Shown piece after piece: positions 37,838-45,735 of a stretch of 64,000 bases of DNA; position 1 is the first letter of the stretch; every line of letters begins with the position of its first letter. A program made the position numbers and the translations under genes. The DNA is from Actinocorallia sp. API 0066 (GTDB lineage: Bacteria; Actinomycetota; Actinomycetes; Streptosporangiales; Streptosporangiaceae), in the NCBI RefSeq assembly GCF_020991275.1, contig NZ_JAJLQY010000009.1, positions 248,001-312,000 of the forward strand, given 5' to 3'. The notes beneath the pieces were generated by a model. The model ran no database searches. It was not told the origin of the DNA and saw nothing but the letters and a program-made list of their open reading frames with translations.

Positions 37838-37900
37838 CGCTGGCGGAGTCCGTACCCGGACAAGGGGAACGGATGGGCGATATGCGGGTAGTCGCGAGGT

Positions 37901-39169
37901 ATGGCGGATACCGAGGTGCTGATCGTCGGGGCCGGAATGGCCGGACTCGCCGCGGCCCGGCGGCTGCACCGGCTGGGACGCGACTTCCTCGTCCTGGAGG
38001 CGGCCGACCGCGTGGGCGGCAGGGTCACGACCGACGCCGTCGACGGATTCCTCCTGGATCGCGGCTTCCAGGTGGTCAACACCGCCTATCCGCGGCTCGC
38101 GTCACTCGTGGACTTCGAGCGGCTCCGGATGGGTTTCTTCAGAGAAGGCGTGCTCGTCAGGCATCGTGGCGGGATGGTGCGGTACGCCCATCCGCTGCGC
38201 GACCCGCGCGGACTGCCCGGTATGGCCCGGGGCCTCGCGCGGCACCGGATCGGCACCGTGGCCGACCAGGTAAGGCTCGCCGCCCTTCTCGCGCGTTACG
38301 CGGGGCTGCCTCCTGAACGCCTCCTGGCCATGCCGGAGCGGAGCGCTGCGGACGCGTTGGCCGGGCTGTCGCCCGAGATGCTCGACGGGCTCGTCCGGCC
38401 CTACCTCGCCGGTGTCTTCGCCGATCCGGAGCTGCGCACGTCCGAACACGCGCTCGCGATGGTCGTGCGCTCGTTCGCGCGCGGCCGGATCGGGCTGCCC
38501 GCGCGCGGGATCGGCGCGCTCGCCGACGCGGTGGCCGGGCCGCTGCCGCGCGCCAGGATCCGCCTCTCCACGCCGGTGGCGCGGCTCGACGGGACGACCG
38601 CGCGCACCCCGTCCGGCACGGTGACGGCCCGCGCGGTGATCGTCGCGACCGATCCGCGCACGGCCGGACACCTCCTGCCGGGGCTGCGCGTCCCGGAGAT
38701 GCGCCCACTGACGACCGTCTACCACGCGGCGCCTTACCCGCCGCTGGACGAGGCGGCCCTCGTCGTCGACGGGGACGGCTGGGAGCTCGGCGGGATCGTG
38801 AACACCGTCGTGGTGAGCAACGCCGTCCCGTCCTACGCGGCGCGTGGACGCGCCCTCATCGCGACGACCCTCGTCTCCGACGACGCCGACCCCAGGGCCG
38901 TCCAGGAGGAGGCGGCCCGTATCTACGGCTCGCCCACGGCCCACTGGGAGCATTTGGCCACCGTCCGTATCCCCGAGGCCCTCCCGGCGACGCCGCCTCC
39001 GACCCGCCGCCTACGCCGCCCCCTCCACGTCGAGGGCAACGTCTACGTGGCGGGTGACCACCGCGACAGCCCGTCCGTCCAGGGCGCCCTCACCAGCGGC
39101 CACCGAGCCGCCTCCGAACTCCACACCCGCCTCTCCCGGCAGGACCGCCTCCACCCGGCCCGAACCTGA
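37901..39169 (+). CDS. FAD-dependent amine-oxidase/phytoene-desaturase-like oxidoreductase
   Basis: A 422-aa flavoenzyme. The Rossmann motif is VLIVGAGMAGLAAARRLHRLG followed by VLEAADRVGGRV, and the C-terminal FAD segment is VYVAGDHRDSPSVQGALTSGHRAA. The substrate is unknown. ATG at 37901 fits the motif position (10 residues before the glycines). It begins 63 nt after the Prim-Pol gene, on the same strand, with no terminator seen, so cotranscription is possible. Confidence 0.85.
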   Translation: MADTEVLIVGAGMAGLAAARRLHRLGRDFLVLEAADRVGGRVTTDAVDGFLLDRGFQVVNTAYPRLASLVDFERLRMGFFREGVLVRHRGGMVRYAHPLRDPRGLPGMARGLARHRIGTVADQVRLAALLARYAGLPPERLLAMPERSAADALAGLSPEMLDGLVRPYLAGVFADPELRTSEHALAMVVRSFARGRIGLPARGIGALADAVAGPLPRARIRLSTPVARLDGTTARTPSGTVTARAVIVATDPRTAGHLLPGLRVPEMRPLTTVYHAAPYPPLDEAALVVDGDGWELGGIVNTVVVSNAVPSYAARGRALIATTLVSDDADPRAVQEEAARIYGSPTAHWEHLATVRIPEALPATPPPTRRLRRPLHVEGNVYVAGDHRDSPSVQGALTSGHRAASELHTRLSRQDRLHPART

Positions 39170-39243
39170 GCCGGGCCCCGAAGCGCGCCAGGCACTCCGA
39201 GGCCCGTCCCCACCCGCTCGGCGTCACCCGGGCGCCAGGCGGG

Positions 39244-40689
39244 TCAGAGGTCGAGGATGACGCTCTTCTCGCGGGTGTTCTCCAAGAGGGCGTCGTGGCC
39301 GTAGCCGGAGTCCTTCCAGCCGCCGAAGGGGAGGCCGGGGGCGACGCGGCGGAAGGTGTTGACCCAGACGTAGCCCGCCTGGATGTCCTGGGCGGCGCGT
39401 TGGGCGGTGGCCAGGGAGGTGGTCCAGACGCCGGAGGCCAGGCCGTAGGGGGAGTCGTTGGCGATGGCGATGGCCTCCTCGTAGGTGTCGAAGGGGAGGA
39501 TGACCGCGACAGGGCCGAAGATCTCCTCCTGGCAGACGCGCAGCGAGTTGTCCGTGGTGGCCAGAAGGGTGGGTTCCACCCAGTAGCCCTCCGCGAACTC
39601 CTCGGTGACGAGTTCGGCGCCGTGCCTGCCGCCGTGGAGGAGTTCCGCGCCCTCCTTCTGCCCCAGCTCGATGTAGGAGATGACCCGCTCGTACTGTTCG
39701 CGGGAGACGATCGGGCCCATCGTCGTCTCGGCCGACTGGGGGTCGCCCAGGCGGATCGCCGCCATCCGCTCCCTGACGCGCGCGACGACCTCGTCGTAGA
39801 CGGGCCGCTGGACGAGGATGCGGGAGCCCGCCAGGCACGCCTGCCCGGCGTTGCCGGTGAAGATCGCCCTGGTGGAGACGCCTTCGGCCGCCTTGTCCAG
39901 GTCGGCGTCGGCGAACACGATGTTCGGCGACTTGCCGCCCAGCTCCAGCGCGAGCGGCTTCAGCGCGTCCGTCGACGCCCTGGTGATGATCTTCGCGGTC
40001 TCGGTGGACCCGGTGAGGCTGACCCTGCCGACATCCTTGTGGCGGACGAGCCGGTCGCCGACCTCCTCGCCGAGCCCGGACACGATGTTGAGCACGCCCT
40101 TGGGCAGCACATCCCTGAGGAGTTCGCCGAGCCGCAGCATCGACGCGGAAGCCTGCTCGGCGGGCTTGATCACCACGGTGTTGCCAGCGGCGAGCGCGTA
40201 GGCGGCCTTCGCGGAGAACGTCGAGATGGGGGAGTTCCAGGGGATGATCCCCACGACGACGCCGTAAGGCTCCCGCCGGGTGTATCCCATGCTGCCGGGG
40301 CCGAAGATCACCGACTTGCCTTCGACGGCGGAGGCCGCCTCGCCCGCGGCGTTCTGCCACAGGTACGTCATGCCGGGAAGGTCGAGTTTGGACGTCTCGT
40401 TGATGATCCGCCCGTTGTCGCGGGTCTCCAGTTCGGCGAGTTCGCGGGCGTGCGCGGTGAACACCTCGGCGACCTTGCGTAGGAAGAAGGCGCGGCCTCC
40501 GGCGGGCATCGACGACCACTTGGGGAACGCGCGGCGGGCGGCGGCGACGGCGTCGTCGGCGTCCTGGGCGGTGCCCCGGGGGATCCGCGCCCACACCTTC
40601 CCGGTCGCCGGATCCACGGTGTCCAGCGTCTGGTCGGCGGCACGCAGTTCGCCGCCGATCAGGTGCGCGTAGGTGGTGATCTCGGTCAT
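39244..40689 (-). CDS. NAD(P)-dependent aldehyde dehydrogenase
   Basis: A 481-aa ALDH. PWNSPISTFSAKAAYALAAGN, FTGST-like SLTGSTETAK, the base Glu in [11 protein letters not shown] and the nucleophile Cys in GNAGQACLAGSR are intact. The closing KDSGYGHDALLENTREKSVIL is typical. It is a different subgroup from the aldehyde dehydrogenase at 792-2309; the aldehyde is not predictable. ATG at 40689 has GGGAAGGGA upstream. A perfect 14-bp palindrome lies 28 bp before the start. Confidence 0.93.
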   Translation of the reverse strand: MTEITTYAHLIGGELRAADQTLDTVDPATGKVWARIPRGTAQDADDAVAAARRAFPKWSSMPAGGRAFFLRKVAEVFTAHARELAELETRDNGRIINETSKLDLPGMTYLWQNAAGEAASAVEGKSVIFGPGSMGYTRREPYGVVVGIIPWNSPISTFSAKAAYALAAGNTVVIKPAEQASASMLRLGELLRDVLPKGVLNIVSGLGEEVGDRLVRHKDVGRVSLTGSTETAKIITRASTDALKPLALELGGKSPNIVFADADLDKAAEGVSTRAIFTGNAGQACLAGSRILVQRPVYDEVVARVRERMAAIRLGDPQSAETTMGPIVSREQYERVISYIELGQKEGAELLHGGRHGAELVTEEFAEGYWVEPTLLATTDNSLRVCQEEIFGPVAVILPFDTYEEAIAIANDSPYGLASGVWTTSLATAQRAAQDIQAGYVWVNTFRRVAPGLPFGGWKDSGYGHDALLENTREKSVILDL

Positions 40690-40716
40690 CGGTTCCCTTC
40701 CCGCGAGACAGCGCAC

Positions 40717-40730
40717 CAAGCGTACGCTTG
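40717..40730. promoter_or_regulatory. Palindromic operator before the aldehyde dehydrogenase
   Basis: CAAGCGTACGCTTG is a perfect 14-bp palindrome centred 34 bp upstream of the ATG at 40689, where a repressor would block transcription. TetR- or GntR-type proteins bind such sites; no regulator gene is adjacent. Confidence 0.55.
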
Positions 40731-40753
40731 TTTGTCACGGGAAGGGAACCCGG

Positions 40754-40776
40754 GGGTCCGTCAGCCGGACGGACCC
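40754..40776 (-). terminator. Hairpin downstream of the lipoprotein gene
   Basis: GGGTCCGTC (40754-40762) pairs with GACGGACCC (40768-40776) around a 5-nt loop, 7 nt past the lipoprotein stop. It separates that gene from the aldehyde dehydrogenase on the same strand. Confidence 0.55.
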
Positions 40777-40783
40777 GGGACGG

Positions 40784-41266
40784 TCAGTCCGCGACCTGCG
40801 TGTAGTTGACGACGCGCCATCCGGTCGCCGGGTAAGGGTCCACGTAGTAGTGGGTGCTTCCGCCTTCGTAGCGCCAGTAGCAGTCGTAGGCGTAGGAGAC
40901 GCCTGAGTCCGCGCCCGGATTGCAGCCTTCGACGTCGGGCGAGGAGGGGGCGGGCACGCTGAAGACCTTCTCCACGGTGCGCGGTCCCGCCGCCTTCAGC
41001 GCGTCCGTCTTGTCGTTGTTGATGCGCGCCTGGATGAGCCGGGTCACCGCCTCCTTCGCGTCGGCGAAGCCGATCGCGGCGGCCGACGCGGCTGCCGTCC
41101 CGGTCGGCGGGGGCGTGCCCGGCCCGGCGGTGGCCGCGGGCGCGGACGGGCTGTCCGCCGGGGCGGACGGCTCCGGGGCGGGGCCGCCGGACGGTTCCGT
41201 CCCGGCGCACCCGGCGAGTGCCAGGGAGGCGACGGCGGCGACGGCGAGTAGGCGCGAACGAGGCAC
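40784..41266 (-). CDS. Putative lipoprotein
   Basis: A 160-aa protein with lipobox LALAGC (Cys20), a Pro/Ala/Ser-rich spacer (about 22-62), and a small globular C-terminal domain containing FADAKEAVTRLIQARINNDK and two Cys (EGCNPGAD, YDCYWRYEGG) that could form a disulfide. The C-terminal VDPYPATGWRVVNYTQ suggests a small alpha+beta fold such as NTF2-like. Function unknown. Confidence 0.7.
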   Translation of the reverse strand: MPRSRLLAVAAVASLALAGCAGTEPSGGPAPEPSAPADSPSAPAATAGPGTPPPTGTAAASAAAIGFADAKEAVTRLIQARINNDKTDALKAAGPRTVEKVFSVPAPSSPDVEGCNPGADSGVSYAYDCYWRYEGGSTHYYVDPYPATGWRVVNYTQVAD

Positions 41267-41370
41267 GGGGGCTCATCTCTCTGGGGGTCCTGCGCCGATC
41301 GTAGGGCGCGGAACCGTCCCGCACACCCGTCATCGCAGGTCGAGCATCACATCGAGCCTCATGTCGGACC

Positions 41371-42426
41371 TCAGGTGAGGATCTGGTCGAGGTCGAACTC
41401 GACCGGCACCTCCAGTTGCTCGTAGGTGCACGACTCAGGGGTCCGGTCCGTGCGCCAGCGCCGGAAGCGCGCGGTGTGCCGGAACCTGTCGCCTTCCATG
41501 TGCTCGTAGGCGACCTCGCACACCAGCTCGGGGCGGAGCGCGACCCACGACAGGTCCTTCTTGCCCGTCCAGCGGGACACCGCGCCCGGCATCCTGTCGG
41601 CCTCGCCCTGCGCGGCCCACCCCGCCCACGGGTGCCCGGCGATGTCGGCGATCCGATAAGGCTCCAGCTCGCCTACGAGCTCCTCCCGGCGTTTCATAGT
41701 GAACGACGCCGCCACGCCGACGTGCCTGAGCCGCCCCTCGTCGTCCCAGAGGCCGAGCAGGAGGGAGCCGACTATGGGCCCGCTCTTGTGCCAGCGGAAC
41801 CCCGCCACGACGCAGTCGGCCGTGCGCTCGTGCTTCACCTTGTACATGAGGCGCTTGTCGGGCGCGTAGGGGACGTCCGCGGGCTTGGCGACCACGCCGT
41901 CCAGGCCCGCGCCCTCGAACTCGCCGAACCACCGCTCGGCGACCTCGAACGACTCGGTGATGGGCGTGACGTGGACGGGTGGCCGCGCCCCGGCCAGCGC
42001 CTCCTCCAACAGCGCGCGGCGCTGCCGGAAAGGGGCGTCGAGGTAAGCCGTGTCGTCCAGGGCGAGCACGTCGAAGGCGACGAAGGAGGCGGGCGTCTGC
42101 TCGGCCAGCAGGTTGACGCGTGAGGCAGCCGGGTGGATGCGTTGGGAGAGCAGGTCGAAATCGAGCCGCCCGCCGCGCCGGATGATGACCTCGCCGTCGA
42201 TCACGCAGCGCTCCGGCAGCTCCCGCCTGACCGTCTCGACGAGCTCGGGGAAGTACCGGGTGAGCGGCTTCTCACCCCGGCTCGACAGCACGACCTCGTC
42301 GCCGTCGCGGAAGACGACGCACCGGAAGCCGTCGAACTTCGGCTCGTAGTAAAGATCTCCCCGCGGCATGGTCTTGACGGCCTTGGCCAGCATGGGCGCG
42401 ACCGGCGGACTGATCGGCAGGTCCAT
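41371..42426 (-). CDS. ligC: ATP-dependent DNA ligase (LigC-like)
   Basis: A 351-aa nick-sealing ligase. The adenylated Lys30 is in YYEPKFDGFRC (motif I), followed by SSRGEKPLTRYFPEL, VIDGEVII, EGAGLDGVVAKPAD and motif V YKVKHERTADCVVAG; the C-terminal OB domain contains RPELVCEVAYEHMEGDRFRH. The length fits mycobacterial LigC, which acts with Prim-PolC. ATG at 42426 gives the normal N-terminus; a 19-codon upstream extension would overlap the divergent gene. The start codon is only 22 bp from the divergent ATG and the mRNA is probably leaderless. Confidence 0.9.
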   Translation of the reverse strand: MDLPISPPVAPMLAKAVKTMPRGDLYYEPKFDGFRCVVFRDGDEVVLSSRGEKPLTRYFPELVETVRRELPERCVIDGEVIIRRGGRLDFDLLSQRIHPAASRVNLLAEQTPASFVAFDVLALDDTAYLDAPFRQRRALLEEALAGARPPVHVTPITESFEVAERWFGEFEGAGLDGVVAKPADVPYAPDKRLMYKVKHERTADCVVAGFRWHKSGPIVGSLLLGLWDDEGRLRHVGVAASFTMKRREELVGELEPYRIADIAGHPWAGWAAQGEADRMPGAVSRWTGKKDLSWVALRPELVCEVAYEHMEGDRFRHTARFRRWRTDRTPESCTYEQLEVPVEFDLDQILT

Positions 42427-42430
42427 GCCC

Positions 42431-42441
42431 CAAGATAACCT
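42431..42441. promoter_or_regulatory. Overlapping divergent -10 elements
   Basis: In the 22-bp gap between divergent start codons, TAACCT (42436-42441, plus) ends 7 nt before the ATG at 42449, and TTATCT (42438-42433, minus) ends 6 nt before the ATG at 42426. The two hexamers overlap by three bases, and both spacings predict transcription starting at the A of ATG. Confidence 0.6.
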
Positions 42442-42448
42442 GTGACGC

Positions 42449-43153
42449 ATGAGGCGTCTGCTGCCGGATCCCGCGGAGGACATCGACCCGTACTACGAGT
42501 ACGGCGTCGCCGGCGACTGGCTGCGCGTGCACATGGTGCTGAGCGCCGACGGCTCCGCCACCGACGAGGAGGGCTGGTCGGACAAGCTCGGCGGCGCCGC
42601 CGACTTCCGGGTGTTCCGCGCGCTGCGCGCCCTCGCCGACGGGATCATGGTCGGCGCGGCCACGGTGCGGTCGGGCCGGATCAAGCCCGCCCGGCTCACC
42701 AAGGAGATGGCGGCGCGGCGCGGCCGTCCGCCCGCGCCGATCGTCGTGGTGAGCCGCTCCCTCGACCTCGACTGGGAGTCGGCCCTGTTCAGCGAGGGGG
42801 AGCCGATCGTCGTCACCTCCGACGGCGCGCACGCCCCGGCGCCCGCGCACGTGCGCGTCGTCTCGGCCGGCGACGGCGACGTGGACCTGCGGCTCGCGGT
42901 CCGCCGCCTGCGCGAGGAGCACGGGTTGCGCCACCTGCTGTGCGAGGGCGGCCCCGGCCTCACCACGTCGGTTCTGCGCGAGAACCTCGCCGACGAGTTG
43001 TGCCTGAACGTCGCGCCAACGCTCATCGGCGCGGCGCGCCACACCCGGCTGGTGAACGACCTGGAACGCCGTGAGCTGGCGCTGGAGGCCGTCTACGAGG
43101 ACGAGGGTGTGCTGTTCCTGCGGTACCGCCCGGACGGCGCTCCGGCGTCCTGA
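42449..43153 (+). CDS. Pyrimidine reductase / RibD C-terminal-like protein
   Basis: A 234-aa dihydrofolate-reductase-fold protein. The N-terminal WLRVHMVLSADGSATDEEGWS, GIMVGAATVRSGR and the NADPH-binding LLCEGGPGLTTSVLREN are typical of the RibD-C family, which reduces a ribosyl-aminopyrimidine in riboflavin synthesis. No other rib gene is near, so its substrate may differ. ATG at 42449 appears to be used by a leaderless transcript; no ribosome site fits in the 22 bp separating it from ligC. Confidence 0.87.
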   Translation: MRRLLPDPAEDIDPYYEYGVAGDWLRVHMVLSADGSATDEEGWSDKLGGAADFRVFRALRALADGIMVGAATVRSGRIKPARLTKEMAARRGRPPAPIVVVSRSLDLDWESALFSEGEPIVVTSDGAHAPAPAHVRVVSAGDGDVDLRLAVRRLREEHGLRHLLCEGGPGLTTSVLRENLADELCLNVAPTLIGAARHTRLVNDLERRELALEAVYEDEGVLFLRYRPDGAPAS

Positions 43154-43229
43154 GGGCCGCGCGCGGCCACTCCGACACACCCCGCCAAACCCTGACATCT
43201 AGGATTTCTGGCGACTCTTCGGCGTACCT

Positions 43230-43252
43230 GGACAAGTATGGATAATTTGTCC
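43230..43252. promoter_or_regulatory. Inverted repeat in AT-rich promoter region
   Basis: GGACAA (43230-43235) and TTGTCC (43247-43252) flank an AT-rich core with GATAAT (43241-43246), about 90 bp upstream of the secreted-protein start. The GATAAT is a candidate -10 and the repeat a possible operator. Confidence 0.35.
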
Positions 43253-43343
43253 ATCTCAGGCCACATCGGGATCTTGATCTTGAGTGTTCAGAAACGGGAA
43301 TCTCTGATCATCGTGCCCGTACGGTGTGTCGAAGGAGCTTTCC

Positions 43344-44324
43344 TTGCGCAAGGCAGCGTTGCCCCTAACTGCGGTCCTTCTCCTCTCCCTCCTCGCCCCC
43401 GCGCCCGCCCACGCGGCCCCCTCGTTCGCCGAGGGCGCCGAGGACGCGGTGGCCGAGGCGTTCCCCCAGACGGCGCTCTCCACCGAGCTGGAGACCACCG
43501 TCCCGTCCGAGATAGATCCGACCCAGAAGGTCGAGCACGACTACGTCGCGCTGCGCGGCGGCGGCAAGGTCGTCGCGGTGCTGCGCGAGGTGGGCGCCGT
43601 CCGGCCCGTCGAAAGGGAGCTGACCCCGGGACGGGTCGTCGGCGAGGGCAAGGCCAAGCGCGCCAAGGCCGGTGAACGCAAGGTGCGGTTCTTCAGCACC
43701 GCCGACTCCTACGGGCCCGGCCTACTGATCGCCGCGTGGTCCGAGCGCTCAGGGGTGAACTACCGGGTGGCGGTCCGCGAGCCCGCCACCCGAGCGGACC
43801 TGCTGAAGATCGTCAAGGCACTTCCCGCAGACACCTCCAAGCCGTCGCGGAAGGCGCTCGCCGCGATCCGCAAGGCGGGCCCGGCCAAGCGGCCCGCGGC
43901 CGAACGCTCCACCTCCAGCCTCTTTGTGGACGGCGCCGGCCTGCCGCAGGACGACTGGGGCGACGAGGCGACGCTCTGCAACGGCTGCTCCTACTCCTAC
44001 AGCAACTACACGTGGCTCTGGCAGAAGGTGCTGAACGCCGACGGCAAGCTCGCCGCAGGCGGCGTGGACTGCTCCTTCGGCCCGACCACGGCCAACGCGA
44101 CGAAGTCATGGCAGAGCATGGAGGGCCTCGCCTCGGACGGCATCGTGGGCCAGGCCACGCGAGGGGCCGCAGACAACTACCTCGTGCACGGCGGCGGGAT
44201 CGTCGTCTACTACACGGGCATCAACTCCGAGGTCAGCCTCCGGCGGCTGAGCACCGACGCCAACGCCTACTACAACTGGAACAGCACCAAGAAGATCGCC
44301 TACACGTACGTCTCGCTGTGCTGA
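43344..44324 (+). CDS. Secreted protein with C-terminal peptidoglycan-binding domain
   Basis: A 326-aa exported protein. The signal peptide (RKAALPLTAVLLLSLLAPAPAHA) cleaves at about 25. A beta-rich N-terminal domain and a Lys/Ala-rich linker (about 170-200) lead to a C-terminal PG-binding-1-like domain: WLWQKVLNADGKLAAGGVDCSFGPTTANATKSWQSMEGLASDGIVGQATRGA. TTG at 43344 is chosen because GAAGGAG lies 6 nt upstream; the earlier GTG at 43326 overlaps that site. No catalytic domain is recognised, so it may be a wall-binding or inhibitor protein. Confidence 0.8.
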   Translation: MRKAALPLTAVLLLSLLAPAPAHAAPSFAEGAEDAVAEAFPQTALSTELETTVPSEIDPTQKVEHDYVALRGGGKVVAVLREVGAVRPVERELTPGRVVGEGKAKRAKAGERKVRFFSTADSYGPGLLIAAWSERSGVNYRVAVREPATRADLLKIVKALPADTSKPSRKALAAIRKAGPAKRPAAERSTSSLFVDGAGLPQDDWGDEATLCNGCSYSYSNYTWLWQKVLNADGKLAAGGVDCSFGPTTANATKSWQSMEGLASDGIVGQATRGAADNYLVHGGGIVVYYTGINSEVSLRRLSTDANAYYNWNSTKKIAYTYVSLC

Positions 44325-44375
44325 CGCGCCCCCGCTGAGCACCCCTGACGGAGATTCCTCTCTTTCCGGGATCTA

Positions 44376-44405
44376 TGACAACCTTCCGCTGCTTTCCAAC
44401 GTGTA
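44376..44405 (+). promoter_or_regulatory. Candidate ECF-type promoter of the sigma-factor operon
   Basis: TGACAACC (44376-44383) and CGTGTA (44400-44405) are separated by 17 nt (GACAAC to CGTGTA), resembling the AAC-type -35 and CGT-type -10 that ECF sigma factors use. The sigma gene starts 29 nt further on, which suggests autoregulation. ACAACC also pairs with GGTTGT at 44408-44413. Confidence 0.5.
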
Positions 44406-44434
44406 GTGGTTGTTAAGCGACGGAAGGGGCAGGG

Positions 44435-44962
44435 GTGAACGACGCCGCAGCCGATTTCACCCGGTTCGTTGAGGACCACGGTGCGGGTCTGCTCCGGTTC
44501 GCGACGGCCCTGACCGGGGACCGGCACCGGGCGGAGGACCTCGTCCAGGCCGTCCTGGAGCGTGCCTTCCCCCGGTGGCGGCGCATCCGTAGGCACGGCG
44601 ACCCGCTCTGGTACCTGCGCCGCTCGATCGTCAACGCGGCCAAGGACGGCTGGCGCAGCGACGTCAGGACGCTCGCCGCCGTCGAACGGCTCGGCGCGGA
44701 GGAGCGGCCCGTCTGCACGCCGTGCGACGACTACGTCGCCAGGGACGCGGTGCGGCGGGCGCTCGCGGTGCTCCCGCAGGGCCAGCGGACCGTCGTCGTG
44801 CTGCGGTACTGGGAGGGGCTGAGCGAGGCGGAGACCGCGGAACTCATGGGCGTGACGACGGGCACGGTGAAGAGCCAGACGCACAGGGCGATGAAGGCGC
44901 TGCGCGCCGCGCTCGACCCGCGCGAGGCACTGGTCGCTGGGGGAGAGGGAGCGGGGCTGTGA
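44435..44962 (+). CDS. SigE-family ECF RNA polymerase sigma factor
   Basis: A 175-aa ECF sigma factor. The region 2 core is HGAGLLRFATALTGDRHRAEDLVQAVLERAFPRW; region 4 is LPQGQRTVVVLRYWEGLSEAETAELMGVTTGTVKSQTHRAMKALR. The GTG at 44435 has GGAAGGGG upstream. It overlaps the anti-sigma-like gene by 4 nt. The signal is unknown; the upstream secreted peptidoglycan-binding protein is a candidate target, though no matching promoter was found before it. Confidence 0.92.
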   Translation: MNDAAADFTRFVEDHGAGLLRFATALTGDRHRAEDLVQAVLERAFPRWRRIRRHGDPLWYLRRSIVNAAKDGWRSDVRTLAAVERLGAEERPVCTPCDDYVARDAVRRALAVLPQGQRTVVVLRYWEGLSEAETAELMGVTTGTVKSQTHRAMKALRAALDPREALVAGGEGAGL

Positions 44963-45582
44963 CGACTGACGACGAGTTCGGCGCCCTCGTCCGCGAGGTG
45001 ATCGACAGTGAGGTGGTCGGCCTCGCACCACCCGAGGGCCTCGCCGTCCGCGCCATCGGCGGCGCGCGGCGCAGGCGGGCGCGGCGCGCGCTGGGCGTCG
45101 CGCTGGCGGCCGCCGCGACCTCGGCGGCGGTCTTCACCGCGCCCGTCGTGCTCCGGCCGTCCGCGCCCGCGCCGCCTGAGCTCTCGACGCCCGTGGCGTC
45201 CGCGCGCGCGCTGGACGCCGCGCGGATCGCGGCGTTGCCGGACGGCTGGAAGCGGGACGGCTCGGACGGGGTCGTGCGCGACCTCGGATCCATGTCGCGC
45301 ACGGAGTTCGTGCTCGTGGCGGACGGCGGCCACCGGGCACGGCTCGTCCACGTGCATGTGTACGAGGGGGATGTCTCGCTCGAAAGGGCGGCCGCCGAGT
45401 ACGGGGTGCCCGAGACGGCCCCTGAGGACGTGCCTTGGGGGCGGGCGCTGAGCGCCTTCCGGCCCTCGGACGGCGTGTCCTTTGTCGTCTGGGAGAAGGA
45501 GACGGGGCTTGTTGTGGTTGTGCAAGCCAGGCTGCCCAAGGCGGAGGTCTTGTGGCTGATGAGAGAGATGGTGATCGAGTGA
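44959..45582 (+). CDS. Putative membrane-anchored anti-sigma factor
   Basis: A 207-aa protein. The N-terminal cytosolic part (DDEFGALVREVIDSEVVGLAPPEGLAVRAI) precedes an Arg-rich stop (RRRRARRALG) and one TM helix (LGVALAAAATSAAVFTAPVVL, about 39-59). The outer C-terminal domain ends with VVVVQARLPKAEVLWLMREM. No ZAS zinc motif is seen, so it is not a classic RsrA-type anti-sigma; the role is inferred from coupling (GTGA overlap) to the sigma gene and from topology. Confidence 0.7.
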   Translation: MTTDDEFGALVREVIDSEVVGLAPPEGLAVRAIGGARRRRARRALGVALAAAATSAAVFTAPVVLRPSAPAPPELSTPVASARALDAARIAALPDGWKRDGSDGVVRDLGSMSRTEFVLVADGGHRARLVHVHVYEGDVSLERAAAEYGVPETAPEDVPWGRALSAFRPSDGVSFVVWEKETGLVVVVQARLPKAEVLWLMREMVIE

Positions 45583-45647
45583 TCGGCAGGATCCACTTCA
45601 AGAAGATCGAGGTCGAGGAGCGCGAAGGCGAGGAGCGCCGTGACTAA
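45579..45647 (+). CDS. Possible 22-aa charged microprotein coupled to the anti-sigma gene
   Basis: GTG at 45579 overlaps the preceding stop by 4 nt (GTGA), repeating the coupling seen between sigma and anti-sigma. The frame reads MIGRIHFKKIEVEEREGEER plus RD and ends with TAA. It is too short for statistical support and may be a chance frame; the lone TAA stop and the coupling make it worth noting. Confidence 0.3.
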   Translation: MIGRIHFKKIEVEEREGEERRD

Positions 45648-45669
45648 AACCTATCTAACCCGTAGGAAT

Positions 45670-45680
45670 TATTGACAATA
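45670..45680. promoter_or_regulatory. AT-rich palindrome upstream of the dioxygenase
   Basis: TATTGACAATA is a perfect 11-bp odd palindrome that also contains a -35-like TTGACA (45672-45677), 56 bp before the dioxygenase ATG. Surrounding DNA (about 45643-45682) is unusually AT-rich. A -10 is not obvious. Confidence 0.4.
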
Positions 45681-45735
45681 GCGGTGGCCGGGTGTTCCCA
45701 TGGGTGTCGCGCGCCCGCCCTGAGAGGAGCATCCG

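Noticed and set aside
36791-42426. A Ku/LigD non-homologous end-joining locus
   Set aside because: The polymerase and ligase are separate single-domain proteins, there is no nuclease domain and no ku gene in the window; the Prim-PolC/LigC repair pair fits better.
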